The position numbers and the translations under genes were made by a program. From contig WAEK01000004.1 in NCBI GenBank assembly GCA_011634665.1, positions 2,485,501 to 2,549,500 of the forward strand: a stretch of DNA of 64,000 nucleotides, read 5' to 3'. The stretch is from Mortierella sp. BCC40632 (taxonomy: Eukaryota > Mortierellomycota > Mortierellomycetes > Mortierellales > Mortierellaceae). The stretch's first letter is position 1; every line of letters starts with the position of its first letter. Under the pieces are notes generated by a model. The model saw nothing but the letters and a program-made list of their open reading frames with translations. It ran no database searches and was not told the DNA's origin. Shown here piece after piece: positions 1 to 10,932 of this stretch.

Positions 1-52
1 AAAAGAAAGTTGTGGAAAGAAGAGAGCAATGTGTTTTGCTTGGACCACATAC

Positions 53-474
53 CTCTCTTCAGAAACGTCGTATCGGCGTCCGGATGCCAGCTTTTGATTC
101 TCATCATACTGCTGTCCCAGTTTGATAGGCTTTCCTTTCTCTCGAAGTCTATCTGCAATGCCCAGTTGCTCAAAACTGGGCATAATACAGGCAGAGATGG
201 CCATGGCGGGACCTGGACCACAGAAATTAAGAACATGAACGACAGAGATGGAGAAAAAGAGCCATTAGCTGCTACTCCGAGGTTGAGGTCAGGTCCCTTC
301 TGTTAGGAATAAAGATACCCGCTTACCAAGAGGTATGACTGTCTTTGACTTCTCAAAGATCACATAGTCGATTCCAGCACACTCGAGGATGGCAGCAAGA
401 GTAAGGCCACCAAGACCTGCGCCTGCGATCAACACCTTGATCTTGGGCGGGTTGGATAGGGCAGGGGTGGACAT
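53..474 (-). CDS. FAD-dependent monooxygenase, N-terminal part (cut by left edge)
   Basis: Group A flavoprotein monooxygenase; such enzymes use NAD(P)H and FAD to hydroxylate small, often aromatic substrates in the cytosol. Two exons lie in the window: 474-327 and 212-53. The first begins with ATG and carries the Rossmann dinucleotide-binding motif GAGLGG, followed by the acidic residue of VIFEK. The second gives FEQLGIADRL, the conserved helix after the FAD fold. Exon 1 ends in phase 1 after PLG and exon 2 ends in phase 2, exactly as in the two complete paralogues at 3903-5766 and 6478-8251. An intron starts at position 52, so the rest, including the DG and GD motifs, lies left of the window. 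Substrate cannot be told. Confidence is high for family, limited for function. Confidence 0.8.
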
Positions 475-1204
475 CTTGCCAGTGGGATGGAATGGAATTG
501 AACTCAATGTGATGATGGTCGAGATGAGATGAAGAAGTGAAAGAAATGGCAAACAAAAACGGAGTGCACACCCCTTTCTCAAGCTCTCTCGCTTGCTCTC
601 GCTTGCTCTCTTCCCCGATCCATGCCAGTGCTGGAGTATTTTGCTGTGTAACCGTTCTGGCCTCTGGACAGGCTTGGTCCTCTGTTGTGTCTGCGCGGAG
701 AATCAGGAGGAAAAAAAGTTGATGCCTAAGCCAACGGCCACAGCACCTCAGGTACATACACCTAAAGCGGCCTGCATTGATTTTTGAGCACCATTTGGAA
801 TGCCCATCGGCCTTTGCCTCGGAGGACAAATGGCGCTGTTTTTTTTTTTTAATTATTATTTTAAGCCATAGAATTCTTTTGGGGCGATCGGTGGTCTGCG
901 AGATTAACTTGAAAGACTCCAAGCCCGGCACCATGCGGCAGAATTGACACCCGGGGTGACTCTGGAACAACTTGTCCAGGACCTTTTGCCAAAATCATGT
1001 AGGGAGCACACATGTCCATTTACTCATCAAGGCGTAGACCCAGCCCCCGAGGTTGTGCGGGAACGGGGGTGGGCGAGGGCGTGAAGGACAAGGTGAGCAT
1101 TGGCAGTAGACCGAAGAGCAAACACTGGTGAGCCCTCAAGAGAGTACATGGTAAATTTTGAGCACAGCAACATACGGGCAAATAGACTAGACTAGCGCTG
1201 TAGC
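475..1204. other. Spacer with 5' flank of the first monooxygenase
   Basis: No gene is visible. The stretch next to 474 is the presumed promoter and 5' leader of the partial monooxygenase (minus strand). It contains a short CTCGCTTGCT duplication near 590-610 and a T-run near 840-850. Open frames here are short and have no recognisable domains. Confidence 0.5.
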
Positions 1205-2400
1205 GATCAAGTGTCCAGGATAGCTCTCGGTTCTTTGGTCATTCTTACCTGGCCAACAATCCTTGCCATAGCTTTACTGGCGTCGTACGAATTGACAACA
1301 ACTGGATTTTCTTCCTCTTGATATGTCTTGAAAACATGCTCAAAGTCCTCAGGAGAGGATGAGCCCTGCCCGAACAGATAGCTCGCTAATACCACTACGT
1401 CTTGGATCGCGCTCACTGCCCCCAAAGCCCTGCAGCAGGGTGCATTTTGTGGTAGGCATCGTCCTAGGAGCATCGCGCGCCCATGACACCATGTCTTAAA
1501 GAGTTTCTCCTTAAGCGTGACCCAAAATCACCTATTTGGTTTGGTCAATCAGTTCTCCCAGGCCGAGTTCGGAGAATATAGCGTCTCCGGCAGTATAACA
1601 CATGGCCTCCGTAGCCTAAGGCTCCTATTTCTAAATCCCACTTTCAGCATGCCTTAAAACGAGCCAAGCGGATTTATCGCTAGCATTCTAAAGAAAGCCT
1701 GCCAATGAACAATAGAGAATCCGAGAACTAACACCAGCAGATCTCCAAATGACTTTATTTTTCTACATATCGTTTACCAGATTCACTAATAGCGTAAGAA
1801 GAATTCCAGGCCACGACATCAATAATATGGGTATCCGATTTGTCCACGAAAGAGTTTGTCATATTTATGAGACATATCTTGGGAATGGGAGTTTCCTGCC
1901 AAGCTTTGGTAAATGCTCTGGCATATGTACAATTGAGTGAGTACTATCGGCTTCAGCAATAATCTCGCCCCGATATGCCAGTCCATCTGAACTTCAAGCT
2001 ATGAAACCATCTTTGTCTTGCCTGATTGACATCACTTTGGCACCCATCCGGAGATCCTCGGAAAGAACCCCTGAATAAATGACACCGTAGACAACTGGTT
2101 TTAGTATGATTTGAGGCTGAAGACAATGTCTGCACAGAGTAAAGTGAACTTTTGTCAGGTGCTTCCAGTAAGAGCGAGAGATACATGGTGGGTCAACAGC
2201 AGTCAGTACTTTCTTGTTGGTATTTTACTGCATCTTGTGCATTCGCTTCACCAAACTATCCCAGTTGAACAGTCTTCCTTCCTCGAAGTGCCTAGGTCTA
2301 GCCTTTGCCCTCATCTGTGATACCGAGTTGCTCAAAGACTGATATTACATTTGCACCAAAGAAAGGTTCTAAAACCTGCTAACTGAATGGATAAACGAAT
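1205..2400 (-). pseudogene. Decayed FAD-dependent monooxygenase copy
   Basis: On the minus strand, fragments line up in the right order with the intact paralogues but in different frames and with stops. Near 2345 is ISVFEQLGITDE; near 1978-1940 is AYRGEIIAEADST, matching the normal DILVGADGA segment with the DG motif damaged; near 1830 is DKSDTHIIDVV; near 1560 is GLGELIDQT; near 1500-1460 is EKLFKTWCHGR. From 1473 to 1207 runs LGAVSAIQDVVVLASYLF. The GDACHKMHP segment is broken by an extra base on each side (LGRCLPQNAPCC). No N-terminal GxGxxG exon was found upstream. This is a dead tandem duplicate with the same orientation as its neighbours. Confidence 0.75.
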
Positions 2401-2653
2401 GTTGGAGAGATTCGTATAATGAGTAGCCAATATCCATGGCTCAAACAGAGTGGCATGAATCTTACACAGAAACCACCAAAGAATTCATGGTAACTCTACA
2501 GTCCTCCGATTGAGAAATAAGTGGCTGAAGGAGTGGCGTTGACAATGACAAATCAATGTTGGGAGGGTATGTTTTGGAGGGAAGGGAGGAGTACGAGAAG
2601 GATGCAACGAACTCGATGTCAATGGGGACTGACGCTCTATTTATCTGTTACCC

Positions 2654-2697
<44 letters not shown>

Positions 2698-3902
2698 CAT
2701 CTGGATGTACTTCGGCTCCCAGGGATTGGCAGGATGGGTATACGGGATATCTACTAAAGATTCAAGGATATGGCCTAGAATAAATGGTTCACTCTGCTTC
2801 TGTAGACGTCGAGGGCCACGACTGAGCTCCGCACAAACACAGCAGGTCGATATCCCTGAAGACCATTCCAAAGAACGAGCTAATCGGCAAGCATCGTCCC
2901 ACTTTTCATAATGTTGACTAACCGGCACGGAAGAATGAGAGTGAAGAGCAGTGAGCTGTTGGAAAGTCAAGTGAGCTTTCGAACCATTAATCATCTGTGT
3001 CGAGTTGAGAGCACCAAGCCAAAATTGCACTGCCTTCCCAAATCATCTTTTACCCCTTCTCTTTTTGTCTTTCTCTTTCTCTTTTTATCTTTCTCTTTCT
3101 CTTTTTGTCACTCTCTTTCTCTTTTTGTCACTCTCTTTCTCTTCCCTTCGCTTTTACAAACCCTCTTTGTAATGCAGATTCTGCCGTCATAACTGGTCCC
3201 TGGATCCAGCTAGATCCACTTCGATGAATCCTTTATCGCCTTGACTGACCCAGTATTTTTTTTTTTTTTTTTTTTTTGGTGTCAATTCAATGGCTCATTT
3301 TCCGCTGACTTCAGACTAAATCAGCCTCACTTCTTCTTCAGTGCCTTTTCCCTCCATCCGCTGCCTCCCCCTCCCCCCTCCCATCGACCCATTCCATCCA
3401 ACTCATGCTGCCATCTCAATGAGCGACACTTTTTAGTTTTTTTTCTCATTAACAAAAAAAAGCTGGTGTCTCCTTCCTGTTTTGGAAACTAAGAGAGGAT
3501 TAGACAGAAAGGATAGGTCTCACCTATCAATTTTTTTACTGAGCATTGCGCAACCGCACACTCCACTCGGTTGGTTCTGTCCGTTCCATCCTCAATTCCA
3601 ATGGTCTCCTCCGGCACCGATCCCAATCTTACTAGTGCCTCCGACTCTATTGTCGTTTCGAAACCCTTCAGTGTGACTGAATTGGCTGGTGTTGTGGCTA
3701 TATTGCTCAATCACGGCTGATTGCATTAGACTATATAACTTTCGATACACGTTTGCTTTCAGTCCCAGTTAAATTGACAGTATTAGCGCCTGGAGAGTGG
3801 TGAGGTTAGACTATATTCTACCACTCAACGGTGGCCAAATGGAGAAGTGCATAGTAACGAACATTGAGAGTACACCTTAGCTGGGTAAGTTTGAGTCGTC
3901 TC
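2401..3902. other. Spacer between pseudogene and next monooxygenase; simple repeats
   Basis: No supported gene. Contents: a T-run of about 34 at 2660-2693, a pyrimidine repeat (CTTTCTCTTT units) at about 3056-3145, and another T-run near 3256-3276. A minus-strand open frame (2692-3030) and a short plus-strand ATG frame (3601-3720) are open but match nothing I recognise. Confidence 0.5.
3056..3145. repeat. CTTTCTCTTT pyrimidine repeat
   Basis: Imperfect tandem repeats of CTTTCTCTTT and of a longer unit containing TTTTTGTCACTCTCTTTCTC, seen directly. Likely a simple-sequence expansion in non-coding DNA. Confidence 0.8.
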
Positions 3903-5766
3903 TTAGATTGACTGTACGTTGCTGGAGCTGGTACGGCCTGTGCTAGAAGAGTTGACGCTGTTCACAGAAAGTGCTGAACTTGAGCATTCTGAGATTCGCT
4001 CTGCGAGGTGAAGTGATGCCTGATAAGCAGGTGGCGTAGTTCCTGAATAAGGGCGAAGCGGGAGAAAGGTCACTTGGGGGCGGTATGCATACATTGTATC
4101 CAAAACCCGCTTCCAGATCCATGCTGGCATCAACCCCAACACTTTTCGCGTCACTACACTCACCCAGCCCTATCGAAGTGAACGAGTAACGGAAGGGTAT
4201 AAAAGAGTTAGATTCAAACAGTAATTGTTGTTCGGCCAGCAGTTGCCACTCAGACAAATAAACTCAAGTTGTCGCCGTCTCCGCTTTCACATACCTGTCC
4301 CAGAGACTTGGAGAGCCTTCGGCTGGCTTCGTAAAGCTTGCACACAATCGGGTACCGCTCGTCCCGATAGGCTTTGAATGCACCTTCCAGATCCTGGATA
4401 GAAGTCGATTTGAGTTCATAAAGCCAATTGGCAAGAATGGTCGCGTCATGAATGGCACTGATGGCTCCTGAACCGCCTGCAGGATGAAGCTTGTGACAGG
4501 CGTCTCCAAGGAGAACTGTTCTTCCACTGTACCAAGTCTCAAAGACCTTCTCTTCAAGCATCACCTTGGAGATATACTCTCTTGGTGTTTTGTCAATTAG
4601 ATCGCCCATAGTGAGTCCAATCGGAAATCGAAAGTCTCTAATCTTTTCACACATCTCTCCTGCGGCCTCTGGTCCCCACTCCGAGTTCCGGAAGCTATCA
4701 TTGTATTTCCTGTTACTGCCGTCCAAGTGCTCAAGTGCCATCCAGCATAGTCTATTCCCTGGAACTGTAAAGTAGAGCCACTATCAAAAAGACTAGTCAG
4801 TCAATAGCGACAATAGTTGAAGGTTGCACTTTTATAAAGATCCACCTTATTACCGAGAATGGCTGTGTCTTCGAGATGACATAAACAGAAACCGCTTCCT
4901 CTGATACGAGAAAGGGGTACTTCTCGGGATCCAATGGGACAGTCGTGCCCACTAGGCAAATGTCTGTGAACGGGAGTTGTTCCAGGTCCGAGTGGGGGAT
5001 AGCGCCTTTCTTTTCCAGAAGAGATTTGTACAGGTTTTGACGCACAGCCGAATAAGCGCCGTCAGCACCGACGAGAATCTCTCCATGGTAGGAGCTGTTA
5101 TCCCACAGTCGAACCATCACGCCTTCGTTGTTCTGAATGAACGACAGCATCTTTGCACCCAAGACAATCTTGTGACTCGGCACCATAGAAGCAATGGCGC
5201 CATAGAGAACTGACCGAGGAAGGATATAAATATGACTCCCGAATCTGTTGAATACGCGGACGGAAACGGAAGAGTGTCAACAGGTCTATGTTTGCGTCAC
5301 ATCATAGTTCCATTTATCTGGATGGCATGGTGAAAAAGTACCAACCTATCAATAGAGCTTCTGTAGTTTGCTTGTGGTCCAATCGGCTTAAGATCATCGC
5401 TGTATTGGCGGCCTCCAACGACTCTCTTTGCATTTGCCCTTACTGTCTCTGCAATCCCGAGTTGTTCAAGGATAAGCATCACTGTGGGGGTGCATACCAT
5501 TGCGGATCCTTTGATGCGACGAACAGTTATATGGGATAATCATGGTTAGATATGCTTTGCCGAGAAAGTGCCAATGTAGCATTGATTATCTTTGAATGAG
5601 ATTACTGGGACCTACCCAGCGGCTTGATGGTCTTTGCCCTCTCAAAAATGATGTAGTCGATATTGGCGTGCTCCAGTAACGCAGCAAGAGTGAGGCCACC
5701 AATGCCCGCGCCAATGATAATGACCTTTTTACTAGGAGTGGTTGCAGGAGTGGAAGGTGTCGCCAT
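3903..5766 (-). CDS. FAD-dependent monooxygenase (485 aa)
   Basis: Complete group A flavoprotein monooxygenase built from five exons: 5766-5616, 5508-5346, 5244-4854, 4780-4295 and 4169-3903; lengths sum to 486 codons. Motifs: GAGIGG at about residues 19-24 (FAD ADP-binding fold), the DG motif in ILVGADGA near 156-157, and GDACHKLHP near 327, which contacts the FAD ribityl chain. The C-terminal part has the family's YRPQVTFLPL segment and then a Ser-rich tail. Exon phases are identical to the neighbouring paralogues. No signal peptide or membrane segment is evident, so it is probably cytosolic. Neighbouring copies on the same strand indicate tandem duplication. The substrate (phenolic, terpenoid or other) cannot be decided from sequence. 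Confidence 0.9.
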
Positions 5767-5918
5767 ATTGTTCCGAATAGGATAAAGAGAAGAGTCGTGG
5801 AAGCAACGGACGCAGTGCAGTAAAAAATGGAAGAATATGATACAGGCTGGAAGAATGGAAGAAAGTGAGAGTGAAGGGGAGAAGAGAGCAGAAAGAAGAG
5901 AGAGGAAAGAAAGAGGGA

Positions 5919-5963
<45 letters not shown>

Positions 5964-6477
5964 ATGGGAAATGGACAGAAGGAAAGAAAAAGAGCACATG
6001 GAGGGAAGTCCTCGGGGAAGCTCAGGCTGGTGCCCTCTCCTGCCCTGACAATGGTTACACAACTGGGGCAAGTGTTGTGATTGCACCCAGACGGAGCTTG
6101 AAGAGGAAGCACCGACCGTTGTCAGTTGAAACCAACAAAGAGCTGCCAGCTTCCACTCCTCTCATATTTCTTTTTAGACCTTCAATGATTTTTTTTTCTC
6201 ACTCATCCTGCTCTACTCGACAGGAATATGTTCATCTCTATGAGCTATAACCCCTAGCCGTGGAATATGCATGGTCTCATAGTCATTCTCATGGCAATTG
6301 GCTTCTGAAAAGTAACAATGCTTCAATCGGCTGTTTTTTTTTCTTGCTTTAGTTCAGAGCTGTTTTGTTTTAAATTATTTCTGCTGTGTCCCTCTGTATC
6401 ACCAATGGATTTCTTCATTTGCCAATCGAAACTGCTGTTGTTGATTTTGTCGATGTGGATGCTTTGCTGTGGGCTGG
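5767..6477. other. Spacer between two tandem monooxygenases
   Basis: Holds the 5' flank of the 3903-5766 gene and the 3' flank of the next copy. An (AG)n microsatellite lies just upstream of the start. No additional gene is supported. Confidence 0.6.
5933..5962. repeat. (AG)15 microsatellite
   Basis: About fifteen uninterrupted AG units, inside a longer purine-rich stretch (5840-5965), about 170 bases upstream of the monooxygenase start codon. On the sense strand of that gene it is a CT tract, a common element of fungal leaders. Confidence 0.9.
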
Positions 6478-8054
6478 TTAAAGTTCCTGCGCCCGCAGAT
6501 GCTTGTCTGCAAGTTTCATGCTTGCCTGGGGGAGTGGTGCACGAGTACCTCGATTAGGCGCAAGTGGTATGAATGTTGCTTGAGGACGATAATCCTCCAG
6601 TTGATCCACGACCTTGGCAATCACCCAGTCTGGTAGGTTGAAGGAAATCTTGCGCAGGATACCACCAAACCAGCGCTATTCATCAAAAGAGAGATGGTAG
6701 CAATGCGTTAACAAACTAAGGACATTGGCAAAACATGTCCCCTAGAAGAAAATTAGCAAATTACCCTGGATCCAGTCTTGGACATATTTTTGCTCGTGTT
6801 GAACGAATGGGTAGCTCGAGGAAGTCGCTCCTCCTTGTAAGCCTCGAAGGCTTGTTCAATAGTGAATTCATCATTGGAGTCGAATTCGAAAAGCCAATTG
6901 GCTAGAATCACCGCATCATGGATGGCATTGACAGCCCCAAGGCCTGCTGCAGGATGCATCTTGTGGCATGCATCGCCCAAAAGAACAGTCCGCCCGTGGA
7001 ACCATGTCTCAAAGAGCTTTTCCTCCAGCATAACTTTGGAGACATGCCCCTTGGGCGTCTGGTCAATGAGATCCCCGACTGAGATATCCCCAGGAAACTG
7101 GAAATCTCTGATGCGATCAAACATCGCCTCAGCCGCTCCTTTCCCCCACTCCAGGTTCTGGGTGCCATCTCGAGCATCGCTTTCCTCTTCCAACATATGC
7201 TCCATCACCATCCAGCATATTTTGTTATCAGGCACAGTGAAGTACACCCACTATTTTTGAGTTCATGAAACATATTGATGAGCATATTGCCAAGAAGTTT
7301 TTCATGCAGACCCCTCTTTGTCACGTTCACAAACAGAAAGCTGACTTACGCTAAAAGGAATCTGGTCATTGATCACAACCGAATAATGAGTATCACTTCG
7401 CTTATGGAAGGGATACTTTTCAGGGTCCATAGAGCCAGTTGTCGCAACAATGCAAGTGCTGGTGAACTTGAGCTCTCCCTTGTCGGATTCAGGCAACAAC
7501 CCTGATTGGTCAAGTTGCTCGTAAAGACTTCGACGCACAGATGAGCGGGCACCGTCTGCACCCACGAGGATATCACCATGATAGGCAATGCCATTTTCAC
7601 AGTGAACTGTGACTCTGTCATTGTCCTGAGCGATCGAGACGACTTTTGAACCCATCTTGATCTTATCCGCTGGAACTAGGGTTGTTAAGATATCATGGAG
7701 TACAGGTCTGGCCAAAAAGCGATTTGCTTCGCCATATCTACGTAGAAAATGTAAAGCAGGCGTCAGAAAGCCTAAGTTTCTTATCTATCTTTGGTTAAAT
7801 TCTTCAGAAGACTAGGCTGGAAGAAATAGATACCTAGCGGCCCCCCAAAGGAAAGATCGGCGACAGAGCAACTCGCCATCTCCACTGTAGTGGCTAGTTT
7901 CCTCCATAGTCTTGGAGTTTTCCTTGATCTTGTCAATGATTCCAAGCTGCTCAAAGAGATACAAGACATTGGAGCCAAGAGAGATTGAAGAGCCTATGGT
8001 GTGAAAGAGTCGAGCCTCAAGTCAGTAAGGGAGTGCAGCACCAAGTGCCCAAGA

Positions 8055-8087
<33 letters not shown>

Positions 8088-8251
8088 TTAAATATACCTA
8101 GTGGGGTAACTTTTTGAGCACGTTCCAAAATCACAAAGTCAATGCCTGCCCGCTCAAGAAGGCCTCCTAGGGTAAGACCTCCAATACCAGCCCCAACGAT
8201 CACGACTTTGGTGCGGGAGACCCTGTGAGGTGCTGGTGGTGGTGTTGCCAT
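6478..8251 (-). CDS. FAD-dependent monooxygenase (461 aa)
   Basis: Complete tandem paralogue of the gene at 3903-5766. Exons: 8251-8098, 7993-7834, 7737-7350, 7250-6765 and 6675-6478, totalling 462 codons. Start ATG is followed by a short Pro-rich leader and GAGIGG near residue 20. The DG motif is in ILVGADGARSS and the third motif is GDACHKMHPAAGLGA. Exon 4 is 486 nt, exactly as in the neighbour, but the last exon is shorter (65 codons) and ends in KHLRAQEL. The region WFGGILRK..YRPQATFIPL is the conserved C-terminal family segment. Intron 1 contains an A/T run of about 29. Probably a cytosolic NAD(P)H- and FAD-dependent hydroxylase of unknown substrate. Confidence 0.9.
8056..8085. repeat. 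A-run of about 29 within an intron
   Basis: A homopolymer of about 29 A on the plus strand, T on the sense strand of the monooxygenase whose first intron (8097-7994) contains it. Confidence 0.85.
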
Positions 8252-8289
8252 TTTTTAGTGTCTCAATGATGGGTTGTGGAATGGGAGTG

Positions 8290-8340
8290 AATGAATGAAT
8301 GAAGAGATGAATGAAGTGATGAATGAAGAGATGAATGGAG
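8290..8340. repeat. GAATGA tandem repeat
   Basis: Repeated GAATGAAT and GATGAATGAA units just upstream of the monooxygenase start codon, seen directly. Confidence 0.8.
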
Positions 8341-9778
8341 ATTTAGTGGTGTTTAAGTACTCGACAGCTCAGACTAGCAGCAGTCCTGTAGACTATAGTG
8401 TAGACTCCTATTTGGGTTGAAAGAATGTGAAGGGGGCTCGACCCCCGATGGAGTCTGCGCAACAAAGGCTATTCGTCAAAGTAAAGATACCCCGAATCTC
8501 AGCTTCTCGATCGAGAAAATCCATCGATCTCAAGGCCCTTTGTGTACTCAGCTTGGGTTGCATGAGACCCCTGAGGGCTGCGCCCAGTCTAGACCCCCTC
8601 TCCTCCCCTAAACAGAGTAAACAATGTAAAATCTGTTATAGCAAGCTCATTGGTGCCAATGTGGCCTGACTTCAGTCCCGACTACCACTTTCTCTCACTG
8701 TAGTGCGGGATGAAAACGCCCATTGGAGACGTTGGAGTTTTACAGAAGCTTTTTTTTCCCTGAACGTTAATTTTCTATATTCCTAGGCAAAGTTTCCTAG
8801 ACAAGGTTTCTAGGTGGAATACGAGACTGCCGGATTAAAGAAAAAAACCTCCGCTCACATTTAGCTATTGTGGCAGTGGTGATGACTCAGTCGCGTTGCA
8901 AAAGATAGAGCTCCCACTTGATTCCTAGGTACACTACAGCTCCAACAACAGAGAGTGAATGGTCATGATGTGGATGCTTTTGAGTCTCGATTGATAAGCA
9001 AATGCTAGACTGGTGACTAGAATGGGACTGAGTACTTTAAACTCCTTCTCGCCCTTACATGCTTTCCGAGCGCCATGACCACTTGTTGTCCGTTCGGAGC
9101 ATCTGACTTGACCTTGATCCCAAAACATGGGTGTTGGGTGCATGTATCCAACATAAAGTACTAAGGCAATATCACGACATTTCCTAGGACACACTGGTAG
9201 TAGCATTGAAGATTTCTTTCCCTTTTGACAAGCGTCTTTCGTTCCCCTTTCTCCGTTCCTCTATAGCTGCTCTTGCCTTTAATGCCACGTTACAAAACAG
9301 GTCTCTTGACCTCTACCTTCTTTCGAACGGCCTATACCTATCGATGCCCTGTCACTCCCAGCACAATACATTCCCCTATGCGTATGATCAAATGCGATTC
9401 ATCTAAGTTCTCTCCTCAAATTTGACATAATGTGTCAGCAGCTCTGTAGAAAATTTTCGAGGAGCCTTCGCCAGGATAACTAGAATATCTGCGACGCCCG
9501 CCCATGGTACAGGATGAAGAAAGCAGGCGTTATGCAAAAGAAGACGAGGAAAGAGGGAAGAGGCTTGTGTTATGAGAGTATAGCCATTACTGCCACAAGT
9601 TGCGTGGATTCCTTTCTCTCTCATACACACATCCTCATACCTTGGCTAACGTCCGTATATGGCCACGAACCGCTCGTCTAGTGAGGAGAGGGCATGCTTT
9701 AACGACAACAGACACGAGGCTAAGCGACCTGGTGAGCTGTGTGTTCCTCTCTACCGCCGATGTTTTCGTCCGCACTCG

Positions 9779-9785
9779 TATAAAA
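9779..9785 (+). promoter_or_regulatory. TATA box of the small secreted protein gene
   Basis: TATAAAA lies about 150 bases upstream of the ATG at 9938, followed by a pyrimidine-rich leader. Assigned from sequence and position only. Confidence 0.45.
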
Positions 9786-9937
9786 GAAGTAAACCCATTC
9801 CCTTTAAAAATATTAATTCTTCTCATAAGCTAACTACCACCAATCTCAACTTTTTCCACTGAAAAGCTCCCACGAAACTATAAGAAAGAAACGCAAAGAT
9901 ACACAGTTCTTGGTCCTCCAATAGTAACCACTGTACC

Positions 9938-10201
9938 ATGGTTCGATCCACTCTTTCAAGACACACATTTTTGATGTGCACCATAGTCCTCTTCGCATGG
10001 CTCCTTGCAGGCACTTCAATGGTGATGACAACTTCTGCCGCACCCGTGTCCGTCGTCCGAAACAACCCCGTCGATGAAGCTGCAACACCGTTCCCCTTGG
10101 TGGTAAAAGAGCCAATTGTAATCCGGGGTGTCCGCTCGCCTGGACACGGAAAGCCAGGCGGTGGTGGATTTAATAAGGGCGATCCCTTTGGCCGCAAGTA
10201 A
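9938..10201 (+). CDS. Small secreted protein with C-terminal FNKGDPFGRK motif (87 aa)
   Basis: Not a family I recognise. The single exon starts at an ATG in good context (ACCATGG). Residues 1-35 form a clear secretion signal: basic start, a hydrophobic core around residues 11-30, and a likely cleavage site at SAA-P. The mature part is only about 50 residues, with no cysteines, and ends in a Gly-rich stretch (GHGKPGGGG) followed by FNKGDPFGRK. The next gene (10933-11538, opposite strand) also has a signal peptide and ends in YDKGKPYGR. The shared ending suggests a common recognition or processing signal. Small secreted peptide or effector is the best description; no function is established. 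A T/A-run follows the stop codon. Confidence 0.7.
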   Translation: MVRSTLSRHTFLMCTIVLFAWLLAGTSMVMTTSAAPVSVVRNNPVDEAATPFPLVVKEPIVIRGVRSPGHGKPGGGGFNKGDPFGRK

Positions 10202-10932
10202 TCCTTAAAAAAAAAAAAAAAAAAAAAAGGCGAAGTACCCTTCTCTCCTTGGGACTTGAAGGAGCACGCTTCATGACATCCACTCACTTTCTGCAATTTG
10301 TTAGAGAAGGTAGTAGAAAGAATAAAAGGAAACCCCTTCAGCGAGTATGCACTAGGCGCGATGAACATAGTTCAAGCGAGGCAAGTAGTTGAGTGATTCA
10401 GTCATTTCGCATTGGGTCATTGCAATTGCATCACATGAGAAGTAACTCATTGCGAAAAGTGAGGTCTTGTTGCGACAACAGTAATGGATGTATAAAAATG
10501 GTTAGCACCGCTGCTATTTGACGACAGCTAATGTGTGTTGGCTGTCTCCCTTCTCTCAGCAGAAAAACAGACCCATTTGAGGCAAACGCACAGGTCTTTT
10601 ACTAACAGCAGAATCCCATGATAGGGGTGGGGTTGGGGTAAGGAAGGGCGGAGCAATTCGCATAATTTTTTTTTTTTTTTTTTTTGGTTGATTTGGGAGC
10701 AGCAGAAGATGGAGAAGTAGTATTGAAGCGAAACCGTCGAATGCGACGGGTTCCTTGCTTGGCCACTGATCCTTCCTTCTCTTTGGCACCAAATCAGATC
10801 AAGCAGTTAGGACAATAAAAGACTAGCATTTTTTATTTTTATAATATTTATTGTTTCCATCCCGCACAGCCAGGTGAGGGTTCATGGAGCTGAATCTGCA
10901 GACGTGTTGCCTGCCTTCTCCTCACAGCACCT
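10202..10932. other. Convergent 3' region between the two secreted-protein genes
   Basis: Contains an A-run of about 22 at 10206-10228 directly after the first gene and a T-run near 10667-10685. A small minus-strand open frame is Lys-rich because of that T-run. No gene supported. Confidence 0.55.

Larger units (their letters stand above)
8252..9937. other. Spacer, 1.7 kb, no gene seen
   Basis: Presumed promoter of the monooxygenase on the left and of the small secreted protein on the right. It contains a GAATGAAT/GATGAATGAA repeat at about 8290-8340. Open frames are short, overlap in all frames and show no domain. Confidence 0.5.

Noticed and set aside
2692..3030. 112-codon minus-strand frame upstream of the monooxygenase pseudogene
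   Set aside because: Considered as the missing N-terminal exon or a transposon piece; it lacks GxGxxG and any transposase or reverse-transcriptase motif I know.
3601..3720. 39-codon ATG frame after a leader-like sequence (MVSSGTDPNLTSASDS)
   Set aside because: Too short to judge, no downstream exon found in frame and no family match; possibly a gene remnant.
7725..7734. TGCTTCGCC match outside the GTPase spacers
   Set aside because: It lies in a monooxygenase coding exon and lacks the rest of the consensus; chance match.
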